Positions 21,704-29,666 of a DNA stretch of 35,047 nt are shown piece after piece. Every line of letters begins with the position of its first letter. Positions within the stretch are counted from its first letter, which is position 1. A model generated the notes under the pieces. That model did no database searches and was not told where the DNA came from. It was given only the letters and a program-made list of their open reading frames with translations. The DNA comes from Streptomyces sp. CBMA29 (GTDB lineage: Bacteria; Actinomycetota; Actinomycetes; Streptomycetales; Streptomycetaceae): the NCBI RefSeq assembly GCF_014596445.1, contig NZ_MECL01000267.1:1-35047 (forward strand), in the 5' to 3' direction. The translations under genes were made by a program, and so were the position numbers.

Positions 21704-22270
21704 TCAGTTGAAGCGGTCGTCTTCCCTGGCCGCCGCGGCCTGCCGGGCCCTGACAGCGGCGCTGGCGGTCGCGCCGGACGCCTTCGTCGCCTTGCCGTCG
21801 GCCAGGAACGCCTCGGCCTGCTCCACGGCCTCGCGCGCGGGCAGCGCCCGGAAGACCCAGGTCCGGTAGGACCAGAAGCGGAAGAGCGTGGCCACGCCGA
21901 TGCCGACGAATTTGAAGATATTGGCCTGGAGCGAGCTGTCCCAGCCGAAGCCGTACACCGCCGTGTAGAGCACGCCGTTCTCGATCACCAGGCCGATGGC
22001 GCTGAAGAAGAGAAAGAGGCTGAGCTCCTTCGTGCGGCCCGCCTTGTCGCGGTCACGGTAGGTGAAGTACCGGAAGCCCACGTAGTTGAAGGCGATGGAC
22101 ACCACGGTCGCCAGGATGCTGGCCCGTACGGTCTGGAGCTCGGTGCTGTGCCGCACCAGGTTGAACACCCCGATGTTGACCAGCACACCGGCGCCGCCGA
22201 CGACCCCGAACTTCGCGATCTCGCGGTACAACAGCCGCAGCCGGGAACGCAGCTCTTGCAGTCCGCTCAT
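21704..22270 (-). CDS. GtrA-family membrane protein
   Basis: A 188-residue protein with about four membrane helices: KFGVVGGAGVLVNIGVFNLV, ASILATVVSIAFNYVGFRYF, LFLFFSAIGLVIENGVLYTA and IFKFVGIGVATLFRFWSY. The N-terminal KFGxVGGxGxxxNxxxF and the C-terminal FRFWSYRTWVF are GtrA/DPMS-like signatures. The family is linked to flipping or positioning of lipid-linked sugars for cell-wall polysaccharides, for example in arabinogalactan and O-antigen glucosylation. After the helices comes a charged, Ala-rich cytoplasmic tail of about 45 residues. No glycosyltransferase is adjacent, but this window holds several other envelope genes. It is divergent from purK; ATG at 22270 opens a short amphipathic segment before helix 1. 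Confidence 0.9.
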   Translation of the reverse strand: MSGLQELRSRLRLLYREIAKFGVVGGAGVLVNIGVFNLVRHSTELQTVRASILATVVSIAFNYVGFRYFTYRDRDKAGRTKELSLFLFFSAIGLVIENGVLYTAVYGFGWDSSLQANIFKFVGIGVATLFRFWSYRTWVFRALPAREAVEQAEAFLADGKATKASGATASAAVRARQAAAAREDDRFN

Positions 22271-22329
22271 GGTGATCGCTCGGCCCTGTCTGTGGAAGGT
22301 GGGGGGCGGGTGCCGTCATGGGTGGGAAC

Positions 22330-22366
22330 GGGGTGGTGAGGGGGTGGTGACGGGGTCGTGAGGGGG
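22330..22366 (+). other. G-rich 11-nt tandem repeat with G-quadruplex potential in the GtrA-purK gap
   Basis: Four runs of four or five G lie at 22330-22333, 22340-22344, 22352-22355 and 22362-22366, with loops of 6, 7 and 6 nt, built from an 11-nt unit close to GGGGTGGTGAG. This is the main structure in the 290-nt gap 22271-22560. Closer to purK, TATCCT at 22505-22510 is a possible -10 box with no strong -35. Confidence 0.55.
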
Positions 22367-22560
22367 TGTAACCGGCTGAGAACCGGGTGACGAGGGGCCG
22401 CCAGTGGTGCCCCCGCGTTTCCCGCGTTGTCTTCACCACATGTTAACCGTGCCCTACGGAGCTACGTCGATCGGAGCCGGTCATTCGTGTCCCCGCGTGG
22501 CGGATATCCTGGTGGCACCCCCTACGAGTACCAGCCCGCGCACCTCCGGCAGGAAAAAAC

Positions 22561-23715
22561 GTGACATTCCCGGTAGTCGGCATGATCGGCGGCGGCCAGC
22601 TCGCCCGCATGACCCACGAGGCGGGCATCCCGCTCGGCGTCAGGTTCAGGATTCTCAGCGACACCCCGCAGGACTCGGCGGCCCAGGTGGTCGCCGACGT
22701 GACCGTGGGTGACTACCGCGACCTCGCGACCCTGCGGGCCTTCGCCCAGGGGTGCGACGTGCTGACGTTCGACCACGAGCACGTACCGGCCGAGCACCTG
22801 CGCGCCCTGGAGGCGGACGGCGTCGTCGTACGCCCGGGGCCCGACGCGCTGGTGCACGCCCAGGACAAGGGCGTCATGCGCGCCCGCCTCGCCGAGATCG
22901 GCGTGCCCTGCCCGGTCAACCGGATCGTCACCGACCCCGCCGACGTCACCCGGTTCGCGCAGGAGCAGGCCGGGGGCTACCCGGTGGTCCTGAAGACCGT
23001 GCGCGGCGGCTACGACGGCAAGGGCGTGTGGATCGCCCGCTCCGAGGCCGACGCCGCCGAGCCCTTCCGCGCGGGCGTCCCGGTGCTCGCCGAGGAGAAG
23101 GTGGACTTCGTACGGGAGCTGGCCGCCAATGTCGTGCGGTCGCCGCACGGCCAGGCCGTCGCGTACCCGGTCGTGGAGTCCGTGCAGGTCGACGGGGTGT
23201 GCGACACCGTGATCGCGCCCGCGCCCGGCCTGTCCGACGCCCTGTCCGCGCGGGCCCAGCAGCTCGCGCTGACCGTGGCGCGCGAGCTGGGCGTGGTCGG
23301 CCACCTCGCGGTGGAGCTGTTCGAGACCCGCGCCGCCGACGGCGGCTCCGCCATCTTGGTGAACGAGCTGGCGATGCGCCCGCACAACAGCGGTCACTGG
23401 ACCATGGACGGCGCCGTCACCTCGCAGTTCGCCAACCACCTGCGCGCCGTCCTGGACCTGCCGCTCGGCGACCCGCGCCCGCGCGCCCGCTGGACGGTGA
23501 TGGCCAACGTGCTCGGCGGCGACTTCCCCGACATGTACGCGGCCTACCTGCACTGCATGGCCCGTGACCCGGGGCTGAAGATCCACATGTACGGCAAGGA
23601 CGTGAAGCCCGGCCGCAAGGTCGGTCACGTCAACACCTACGGCGACGACCTGGCGGACGTGCGCGAGCGCGCCCGGCACGCGGCCGACTATCTGCGAGGA
23701 ACGATCGATGAGTAA
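22561..23715 (+). CDS. purK: 5-(carboxyamino)imidazole ribonucleotide synthase
   Basis: ATP-dependent carboxylation of aminoimidazole ribonucleotide with bicarbonate, giving N5-CAIR for purine synthesis. A 384-residue ATP-grasp enzyme. The N-terminal domain has MIGGGQLARMTHEAG and the PurK hallmark TFDHEHVP; the ATP-grasp region has YPVVLKTVRGGYDGKGVW, EEKVDFVRELAANVVR, VELFETRAADG and LVNELAMRPHNSGHW. The GTG start has AGGAA just upstream; the conserved sequence begins four residues in, so little room is left for another start. The 3' end overlaps purE by 8 nt, the usual purK-purE coupling. The product is full length. Confidence 0.97.
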   Translation: MTFPVVGMIGGGQLARMTHEAGIPLGVRFRILSDTPQDSAAQVVADVTVGDYRDLATLRAFAQGCDVLTFDHEHVPAEHLRALEADGVVVRPGPDALVHAQDKGVMRARLAEIGVPCPVNRIVTDPADVTRFAQEQAGGYPVVLKTVRGGYDGKGVWIARSEADAAEPFRAGVPVLAEEKVDFVRELAANVVRSPHGQAVAYPVVESVQVDGVCDTVIAPAPGLSDALSARAQQLALTVARELGVVGHLAVELFETRAADGGSAILVNELAMRPHNSGHWTMDGAVTSQFANHLRAVLDLPLGDPRPRARWTVMANVLGGDFPDMYAAYLHCMARDPGLKIHMYGKDVKPGRKVGHVNTYGDDLADVRERARHAADYLRGTIDE

Positions 23716-24247
23716 CCCCGCCGCTTCCGCCGGGAGCCCGCTGGTCGGTGTCGTGATGGGCTCGGACTCCGACTGGGAGGTCATGGAGGCCGCCGCGCAG
23801 ATCCTCGCCGAATTCGAGGTGCCCTACGAGGTCGACGTGGTCTCCGCGCACCGCATGCCGCACGAGATGATCGCGTACGGCGAGCAGGCCGACGGCCGCG
23901 GCCTGAAGGCCGTCATCGCGGGCGCGGGCGGCGCGGCCCACCTGCCGGGCATGCTCGCCTCCGTCACCCCGCTGCCGGTCATCGGCGTGCCCGTGCCGCT
24001 GAAGTACCTCGACGGCATGGACTCGCTGCTGTCCATCGTCCAGATGCCCGCGGGCGTCCCGGTCGCCACCGTCTCGGTCGCGGGCGCCCGCAACGCCGGG
24101 CTGCTCGCCATCCGCATCCTCGCCGCCCACGACCCCGAACTCCGCACCCGGATGCGGGAGTTCCAGCGGTCGCTCAACGAGCAGGCGACGGAGAAGGGCA
24201 AGCGGCTGCGCGCGAAGGCGAAGGGCGCGGGCGGCTTCGGCTTCTAA
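23708..24247 (+). CDS. purE: N5-carboxyaminoimidazole ribonucleotide mutase
   Basis: Moves the carboxyl group of N5-CAIR to C4, giving CAIR, the step after PurK. A 179-residue class I PurE. Motifs are VVMGSDSDWEVMEAA (phosphate loop), VVSAHRMPHEM (the AHR histidine used in catalysis), IAGAGGAAHLPGMLAS and VPVPLKYLDGMDSLLSIVQM. The ATG lies inside the last codons of purK. The C-terminus carries a Lys/Arg-rich tail of about 20 residues ending GGFGF, not part of the catalytic core. Purine repression elements are not evident between the genes, consistent with one transcript. Confidence 0.97.
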   Translation: MSNPAASAGSPLVGVVMGSDSDWEVMEAAAQILAEFEVPYEVDVVSAHRMPHEMIAYGEQADGRGLKAVIAGAGGAAHLPGMLASVTPLPVIGVPVPLKYLDGMDSLLSIVQMPAGVPVATVSVAGARNAGLLAIRILAAHDPELRTRMREFQRSLNEQATEKGKRLRAKAKGAGGFGF

Positions 24248-24248
24248 C

Positions 24249-24342
24249 CCGCAAGGCCCGTAGGCCCGTAGGCCCCGCACTGCCCGCAAGGTCCGCTAGG
24301 CCCGCAAGGTCCGCTAGGCCCGCACTGCCCGCAAGGCCCGCC
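24249..24342 (+). repeat. Short C/G-rich repeats between purE and the dipeptidase gene
   Basis: An 18-nt unit CCCGCAAGGTCCGCTAGG occurs twice in tandem (24283-24300, 24301-24318), and a related 18-nt unit CCCGCACTGCCCGCAAGG occurs at 24274-24291 and 24319-24336. Partial copies flank both. The array fills most of the 150-nt gap, leaving a GGAGG ribosome-binding site just before the next gene. Confidence 0.75.
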
Positions 24343-24396
24343 GCCCCGGCTCCCGGCCGCCGACGCCAACACCCGCTCCCCACCCGGAGGTACGAC

Positions 24397-25590
24397 GTGG
24401 ACCACCTGACGCACGCCCGCGAACTGCTCGCCGCCCACCCCGTGGTGGACGGGCACAACGACCTGCCGTGGGCGCTGCGCGAGCAGGTGGCGTACGACCT
24501 CGACCGGCTCGACATCGCCGCCGACCAGAGCGACCGGCTGCACACCGACATCCCGCGGCTGCGGGCGGGCGGCGTCGGCGCGCAGTTCTGGTCGGTGTAC
24601 GTGTCGGTGGAGCTGACCGGCGGCGCGGCCGTCACCGCGACCCTCGAACAGATCGACGTCGTACGGCGGCTGGCCGACCGCTACCCGGCCGACCTGCGGC
24701 TCGCGCTGACCGCCGACGACATGGAGACCGCCCGTACCGAGGGCAGGATCGCCTCCCTGATGGGCGCCGAGGGCGGCCACTCCATCGACTGCTCGCTGGG
24801 GACGCTGCGCGGCCTGTACGACCTCGGCGTCCGCTACATGACGCTCACGCACAACGACAACACCCCGTGGGCGGACTCGGCGACCGACAAACCCGTCGCG
24901 GGCGGCCTCACCGCCTTCGGCGAGGAGGTCGTGCGCGAGATGAACCGGCTCGGGATGCTGGTGGACCTCTCCCACGTCTCGCCCGACACCATGCGCGCCG
25001 CGCTGCGGGTCGCCGAGGCCCCGGTGCTCTTCTCGCACTCCTCGTCCCGCGCCGTCTGCGACCACGTGCGCAATATCCCCGACGACGTACTGGCCGCGCT
25101 GCCCGCCAACGGCGGTGTCGCGATGGCGACCTTCGTGCCCAAGTTCATCCTGCCCGCCGCCATCGAGTGGACCGCGGCGGCGGACGAGAACATGCGCGCC
25201 CACGGCCTGCACCACCTCGACACCACCCCGGACGGCATGGCCGTGCAGCGCGCGTACGAGGCCGCCCACCCGCGCCCGGTCGCCACCGCGGCCACCGTCG
25301 CCGACCACCTCGACCACATGCGGGCCGTCGCGGGCGTCGACCACATCGGCATCGGCGGCGACTACGACGGCACGGCCTTCACCCCCGACGGCCTCGCCGA
25401 CGTCTCCGGCTACCCGCACCTGATCGCCGAACTGCTCACCCGCGGCTGGTCCGACCCGGACATCGCCAAGCTGACCTGGCGGAACGCGGTACGAGTGCTG
25501 CGCGAGGCCGAGTCGGCCGCCGCTGTCCTGCGCGGACGGCGCGGCCCCTCGACGGCGACGATCGCGGCCCTGGACGGCCCGCGGGGTTGA
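24397..25590 (+). CDS. M19 family (renal-dipeptidase-like) membrane-type dipeptidase
   Basis: A 397-residue binuclear zinc peptidase of the amidohydrolase fold. Metal ligands appear in order: VVDGHNDLPWALREQ (His-x-Asp), SLMGAEGGHSID (bridging Glu), MLVDLSHVSPDTM (His), PVLFSHSSSRAV (His) and the terminal Asp in IGIGGDYDG. The family cleaves dipeptides, including those with D-residues. GTG at 24397 has GGAGG 7 nt upstream. There is no signal peptide, so the enzyme is probably cytoplasmic, unlike the GPI-anchored mammalian relative. It follows purE on the same strand across a repeat-rich gap; a functional link to purines is not implied. Confidence 0.93.
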   Translation: MDHLTHARELLAAHPVVDGHNDLPWALREQVAYDLDRLDIAADQSDRLHTDIPRLRAGGVGAQFWSVYVSVELTGGAAVTATLEQIDVVRRLADRYPADLRLALTADDMETARTEGRIASLMGAEGGHSIDCSLGTLRGLYDLGVRYMTLTHNDNTPWADSATDKPVAGGLTAFGEEVVREMNRLGMLVDLSHVSPDTMRAALRVAEAPVLFSHSSSRAVCDHVRNIPDDVLAALPANGGVAMATFVPKFILPAAIEWTAAADENMRAHGLHHLDTTPDGMAVQRAYEAAHPRPVATAATVADHLDHMRAVAGVDHIGIGGDYDGTAFTPDGLADVSGYPHLIAELLTRGWSDPDIAKLTWRNAVRVLREAESAAAVLRGRRGPSTATIAALDGPRG

Positions 25591-25657
25591 CGCGGGCAGC
25601 ATCCGGGGCCGTGCGGCCGGGGCGCGCCGCCGCGTCGGCCCGCGCGGTGCGGGGCAT

Positions 25658-25761
25658 CGGTTCCCGGCCGGGGCGTGGTCCATGGGCCGTAGGCCGGATT
25701 CGTGGTGGGCGGACCGGTCGCGTGGATCCGTGCGGTGCCGGGCACCGGTTCCCGGCCGGGG
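25658..25761 (+). repeat. 16-bp direct repeat in the 25591-25819 gap
   Basis: CGGTTCCCGGCCGGGG occurs at 25658-25673 and again at 25746-25761, each including the short palindrome CCCGGCCGGG. The surroundings are also similar (GGGCATCGG against GGGCACCGG). The gap lies between two convergent genes, so these may be remnants of terminator hairpins or a local duplication. Confidence 0.6.
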
Positions 25762-25819
25762 GAGGCGGTTTCGGGGCGGGCAGCCACCCCCCCAGCGTGC
25801 CGACCTGCGCCGGACGGCG

Positions 25820-26926
25820 TCAGAGCACCTTGCGCCGCACCAGCGCGCCCAGCGTCAGCGCGGCGGGCACCAGCGGCAACCAGACCGTGACGATGCGGTA
25901 GCCGAGTACGGCGGAGGCGGCGGCGGTCGTCGAGGCGCCCGCCGCCACCAGGGCCAGGGCGAGCGCCGCGTCGACCGACCCGATCCCGCCGGGCGTCGGC
26001 ACGGCCGCCGCCAGACACGTGGCGACCAGATACGCGAGCGCGACGTGCGCGGCGGCGACCGGTATCCCCAGCGCGAGCGTGATCGCGGCGAGACCGGCGG
26101 CCTGGAGCGCCGGGAAGGCCAGTGAGCCGCCCCACAGCGCGAGCGCGCGCGACGGCCGGGTGTGCAGCGTGCGTGCGTCGGTGAGCGCCGCCGCCAGGAA
26201 GTCGCGGATCGTACGGCGCAGCGGCCGGAGCAGCGCCAGGGCGAGCGCCGCCGCGCCGAGGACGAGAACGGCCAGCAGCCCGAAGAGCAGCAGCGCGTTG
26301 CCGTCGGGCAGCAGGCCGTGCGGGTGCAGCGCGTGCGGGAAGAGCGCGAGCAGCACCAGCAGCAGCGTCACCCGGCCGATGGACTCCGCCAGCGAGTACA
26401 GCGCGAGGGCGGCCGACGACCGGAGCAGCGGCAGGCCCTGGGTGCGCAGAAAGCGCAGATTGACCGCGCTCGCGCCGATCCCGGCGGGGGCGAGCTGTCC
26501 CGCGGCCGACGCGGCGAACTGGGTGGCCAACAGGCGGGCGGGCGGCAGCGGTTCGAGCACCGTGCCCTGCCGGGCCACGGCGTTGGCCACCCAGCCGAGG
26601 CCGGTCGCCGCGAGCGCGGCCAGCAGCCAGCCGCGGTGGGCCGCCAGCAGGTCACGGCAGCCGGTCTCGATCAGCGACCAGTGCTGCGACATCCAGCCGC
26701 CGACGAGCAGCACGGGTATGAGCCCGGCCAGGGTGCGCCACGGCACCCGCGTACGCCTGCGGGCCGGTCGCCCGGCCGCTTCTCCGGCGTCCCCCTCTCC
26801 GGCGTCCCCCTCTTCCCGCCGTTCTTCCCCCTGATGTATCCGTTCTCGCTGCTCCAGTGGTGCGGCTTCCCCCGGTGGTCGTCGCAGGGAAGCCCGCAGC
26901 CGCAGTGGAGTTCGGAGCATGGCCAC
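25820..26926 (-). CDS. YbhN/UPF0104 family membrane protein (LPG-synthase transmembrane-domain type)
   Basis: A 368-residue polytopic protein with about eight membrane segments after a roughly 60-residue charged, Arg/Glu-rich cytoplasmic start containing a GDAGEGDAGEA repeat. The family signature is seen in LLATQFAASAAGQLAPAGIG, AVNLRFLRTQGL, the late VALAYLVATCLAAAVPTPGG and GSVDAALALALVAAG. This is the flippase-like domain shared with MprF; no lysyltransferase domain is attached, so lysylation itself is not expected. Such proteins are inferred to move lipids or lipid-linked intermediates. Starts GTG 26926 and ATG 26920 are both possible, with a weak ribosome-binding site. The 3' end faces the dipeptidase gene. 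Confidence 0.85.
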   Translation of the reverse strand: MAMLRTPLRLRASLRRPPGEAAPLEQRERIHQGEERREEGDAGEGDAGEAAGRPARRRTRVPWRTLAGLIPVLLVGGWMSQHWSLIETGCRDLLAAHRGWLLAALAATGLGWVANAVARQGTVLEPLPPARLLATQFAASAAGQLAPAGIGASAVNLRFLRTQGLPLLRSSAALALYSLAESIGRVTLLLVLLALFPHALHPHGLLPDGNALLLFGLLAVLVLGAAALALALLRPLRRTIRDFLAAALTDARTLHTRPSRALALWGGSLAFPALQAAGLAAITLALGIPVAAAHVALAYLVATCLAAAVPTPGGIGSVDAALALALVAAGASTTAAASAVLGYRIVTVWLPLVPAALTLGALVRRKVL

Positions 26927-27087
26927 CGCTCTCGGTCGTCCCCGCCAGTCACGCGCCTACCGGATCGTAGTACCGCGAGCAGGATGCAACGGCCGGAATA
27001 CGTCCGGGCGTCGGACGGCCGATGACCAGGGGGCGGAGCGGTGACCGCGGGGCGACGGCGGCGGGGCCGCCGCGGGAGGAGGGCTGT

Positions 27088-27456
27088 TCAGCAGGCGCAG
27101 AGGCAGAACGGGTGCCCGGCGGGGTCCGCGTACACGCGCCAGTTGCGCGCGCCGTCCAGGTCGCCCTCCAGGAGCGTCGCGCCCAGCGCGAGCACCTGCT
27201 TTTCCGCGCTGTCCATCGCGGCGCGCTCCACGGCGATGTCGAGGTGGAACTGCTGGGGCCGCTCGGGGTCGGGCCACCGGGGCGCCCGGTGGGCCCGGTC
27301 GAGCTGGAAGGACAGGCGCTGGCCGCCCTCGCGGTTGAGGTCGACCCAGTCGTCCTCCGACGCGTCGACCGTGCCGCCGACCAGTTCGGCGTAGAAGGCG
27401 GCCAGCGCGCGCGGGTCGGGACAGTCCAGGACGACCGCGCCCAAGGTGCCGATCAT
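27088..27456 (-). CDS. VOC-superfamily (glyoxalase/bleomycin-resistance-like) protein
   Basis: A 122-residue single VOC fold made of two beta-alpha-beta-beta-beta halves. The first is GAVVLDCPDPRALAAFYAEL with WVDLNREGGQRLSFQL; the second is QFHLDIAVERAAMDSAEKQ, then VLALGATLLEGD and NWRVYADPAGHPFCLC. The histidine in QFHLD and the C-terminal position equivalent to the metal-binding glutamate (occupied here by FCLC) suggest metal binding may be altered, as in the Streptomyces VOC_6-type group. No substrate can be assigned. It is divergent from the CGNR regulator across a 124-nt region holding four GGTWAC half-sites, which suggests control by that regulator. Confidence 0.88.
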   Translation of the reverse strand: MIGTLGAVVLDCPDPRALAAFYAELVGGTVDASEDDWVDLNREGGQRLSFQLDRAHRAPRWPDPERPQQFHLDIAVERAAMDSAEKQVLALGATLLEGDLDGARNWRVYADPAGHPFCLCAC

Positions 27457-27510
27457 GACGGGATTCCTCTCGTGATGGGCCGTCGTGCACCGGCACGCAC
27501 GACCGGTGCG

Positions 27511-27571
27511 GGTTACCTGTAAAGCCGATCAGCCGGTAACGGTTACTTCATCATGGCGGAGTGGCGGTAAC
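27511..27571. promoter_or_regulatory. Cluster of GGTTAC/GGTAAC half-sites between VOC and CGNR genes
   Basis: GGTTAC at 27511-27516 and 27541-27546 and GGTAAC at 27535-27540 and 27566-27571. The two inner sites form the perfect palindrome GTAAC-G-GTTAC (27536-27546). The sites lie in the shared promoter region, the last one 9 nt before the CGNR start codon, so repression of both divergent genes by one protein is plausible. Confidence 0.6.
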
Positions 27572-27580
27572 GTTTCAAGG

Positions 27581-28135
27581 GTGGAGCAGCCCGGAGAACG
27601 CAGTCCCGCGCCTGGACCGCTGCGGCTGGTCCAGGACCTGGTCAACACCGTCGACCTGGAGAGCGGCGACGACGCGCTGCGCACGCCGGCGGAGCTGGCC
27701 GCCTGGGCGGGGGAGCGCGGCATCGAGGGGCCCGGCTTCGGTCCCGGAGGGCTCGCCGACGTCCTCGTCCTGCGCGAGGCGCTGCGCGACGTCTGCCAGG
27801 CCCACGCGGGCGTCGACCTGTCGCCCGCCACCCTGGAAGCGCTGGAACGCCTGCTCTCCCGCGCGCCGCTGCACCTGACCGTCGACGCCGAGGGCGCCGC
27901 CGCCGTACGCCCCGCCCCCGGCCTGACCGGGCCCCCGGCCCTCACCGCCCGCGTCGCCGCCGCCGTCGCCGCGGCCGTCGCCGACGGCACCTGGCCCCGC
28001 CTCAAGGCGTGCGCGGCCGACACCTGCCGCTGGGTCTACTACGACCGCAGCCCCTCGGGCCGCAGCCGCTGGTGCACGATGGCGATCTGCGGCAGCCGCG
28101 CCAAGATGCGGGCGTACCGCAGCCGTACGCACTGA
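27581..28135 (+). CDS. CGNR zinc-finger / ABATE-domain regulator
   Basis: A 184-residue protein. The N-terminal ABATE-type domain (stress-induced transcriptional regulator family) opens with LRLVQDLVNTVDLESGDD and has TPAELAAWAGERG. The C-terminal zinc finger has CAADTCRWVYYDRSPSGRSR, then WCTMAICGSRAKMRAYR, so the family CGNR reads CGSR here. These proteins are presumed DNA-binding regulators. GTG at 27581 follows AAGG closely; no other in-frame start fits the conserved opening. It is divergent from the VOC gene with shared half-sites between them, so autoregulation and control of the VOC gene are likely but inferred. The 3' end faces the nucleotide-sugar dehydrogenase across a strong hairpin. 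Confidence 0.9.
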   Translation: MEQPGERSPAPGPLRLVQDLVNTVDLESGDDALRTPAELAAWAGERGIEGPGFGPGGLADVLVLREALRDVCQAHAGVDLSPATLEALERLLSRAPLHLTVDAEGAAAVRPAPGLTGPPALTARVAAAVAAAVADGTWPRLKACAADTCRWVYYDRSPSGRSRWCTMAICGSRAKMRAYRSRTH

Positions 28136-28167
28136 GGCTGCACACCTGCACACCTGGTCACATACGA

Positions 28168-28200
28168 GGGCCCGTACGCGGCGCGGTCGCGTACGGGCCC
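28168..28200. terminator. Bidirectional terminator hairpin, 13-bp perfect stem
   Basis: GGGCCCGTACGCG (28168-28180) pairs perfectly with CGCGTACGGGCCC (28188-28200) around a 7-nt loop. It sits between the stops of the convergent CGNR and dehydrogenase genes. There is no U-tract, as is usual for Streptomyces. Confidence 0.85.
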
Positions 28201-28215
28201 TGCGGGTGTCGTCGG

Positions 28216-29556
28216 TTACGCGGAGGGGCGGCCCATCGCGCGGTAGGTCCAGCCGGCCTTGCGCCAGACCGTGGGGTCGAGCGCGTTGCGGCCGTCGAGG
28301 ATGTGCCGCTCGCGGGCCACGTCGGCGAGGGCGGCGGTGTCCAGCTCGCGGAATTCCCGCCACTCGGTCAGGTGCAGTACGAGGTCGGCGCCGCGGACGG
28401 CGTCCAGCGGCGTGGGGGCGTAACGCAGGGTCGGGAAGAGCTGCTTGGCGTTCTCCATGCCCTTCGGGTCGTAGACCGTGACCTGGCCGCCCTGGAGGTG
28501 TATCTGGCCCGCCACATTGAGGGCGGGGGAGTCGCGGACGTCGTCGGAGTCCGGCTTGAAGGTCGCGCCCAGCACGGCGATCCGGCGGCCGAGCAGGCTG
28601 CCGCCGACCGCCTCGCGGGCCATCTCCACCATGCTGGTGCGGCGCCGCATGTTGATCGAGTCGACCTCCCGAAGGAAAGTCAGCGCCTGGTCGGCGCCCA
28701 GCTCACCGGCGCGCGCCATGAACGCGCGGATGTCCTTGGGCAGACAGCCGCCGCCGAAGCCGATCCCGGCCCTGAGGAATTTGTGGCCGATCCGGTCGTC
28801 GTGCCCGATCGCCTCGGCGAGCTTGGCGACATCGCCGCCGCCCGCCTCGCTGACCTCGGCCATGGCGTTGATGAAGGAGATCTTGGTGGCGAGGAAGGCA
28901 TTGGCCGCGGTCTTGACGAGTTCGGCCGTCGGGTAGTCCGTGACGATGAACGGCGTGCCTTCTGCGAGCGGTCCGGCGTAAACCTCCCGAAGGACTGACT
29001 CGGCGCGCTCGCTGGTCACGCCGACCACGATCCGGTCCGGGTGCAGCGTGTCCTGCACCGCGAAGCCCTCGCGCAGGAACTCCGGGTTCCACGCCAGCTC
29101 CGCGTCCGCGCCCGCCGGGGCCGTCTCGCGCAGCCGCTCCGCCAGCCCGGCCGCGCTGCCCACCGGCACGGTGGACTTGCCGACCACCAGCGCGGGGCGC
29201 CGCAGATGCGGGGCCAGCGAGGCGAAGGCGCTCTCCACGTAGCTCATGTCGCAGGCGTACTCGCCGTGCTTCTGCGGGGTGTTGACGCAGACGAAGTGGA
29301 CGTCGCCGAACTCGGCGACCTCCTCCCAGGAGGTGGTGAAGCGCAGCCGCCCGCTGGACCCCTCGATCCCGGCCACATGTCTCGCGAGCATTTCCTCCAG
29401 GCCCGGCTCGTACATGGGGACGCGCCCCTGCGACAGCATCTCGATCTTGCTCGGCACGATGTCGAGGCCGAGCACGTCGAAACCGAGCTCGGCCATCGCG
29501 GCGGCATGGGTGGCGCCGAGATAACCGGTGCCGATGACAGTGAGCTTCAGAGGCAT
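28216..29556 (-). CDS. UDP-glucose/GDP-mannose 6-dehydrogenase family protein
   Basis: A 446-residue NAD-dependent nucleotide-sugar dehydrogenase that oxidises a sugar C6 alcohol to the acid in two steps; UDP-glucose is the commonest substrate in this branch. The N-terminal Rossmann fold has VIGTGYLGATHAAAMAELGF and VLGLDIVPSKIE. The catalytic cysteine is in GFGGGCLPKDIRAFM, with VKTAANAFLATKISFINAMA upstream (catalytic lysine region). The C-terminal domain has LGATFKPDSDDVRDSPAL and a YDPKGMENA segment. ATG at 29556 directly precedes the conserved start; upstream sequence is not conserved. It is divergent from an LCP-type cell-wall ligase gene, so a role in wall polysaccharide or teichuronic-like polymer precursors is possible but inferred. 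Confidence 0.94.
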   Translation of the reverse strand: MPLKLTVIGTGYLGATHAAAMAELGFDVLGLDIVPSKIEMLSQGRVPMYEPGLEEMLARHVAGIEGSSGRLRFTTSWEEVAEFGDVHFVCVNTPQKHGEYACDMSYVESAFASLAPHLRRPALVVGKSTVPVGSAAGLAERLRETAPAGADAELAWNPEFLREGFAVQDTLHPDRIVVGVTSERAESVLREVYAGPLAEGTPFIVTDYPTAELVKTAANAFLATKISFINAMAEVSEAGGGDVAKLAEAIGHDDRIGHKFLRAGIGFGGGCLPKDIRAFMARAGELGADQALTFLREVDSINMRRRTSMVEMAREAVGGSLLGRRIAVLGATFKPDSDDVRDSPALNVAGQIHLQGGQVTVYDPKGMENAKQLFPTLRYAPTPLDAVRGADLVLHLTEWREFRELDTAALADVARERHILDGRNALDPTVWRKAGWTYRAMGRPSA

Positions 29557-29666
29557 GCGCAGAGCATAGTGGGGACCGCGCGGACCAAATAGTGGGTGGT
29601 CGGGGGGCCGGGGGTCCACAATGCGTGCAGATATCCAAGGGGTGGGTCGAGGGGTGGGGTGCAATC

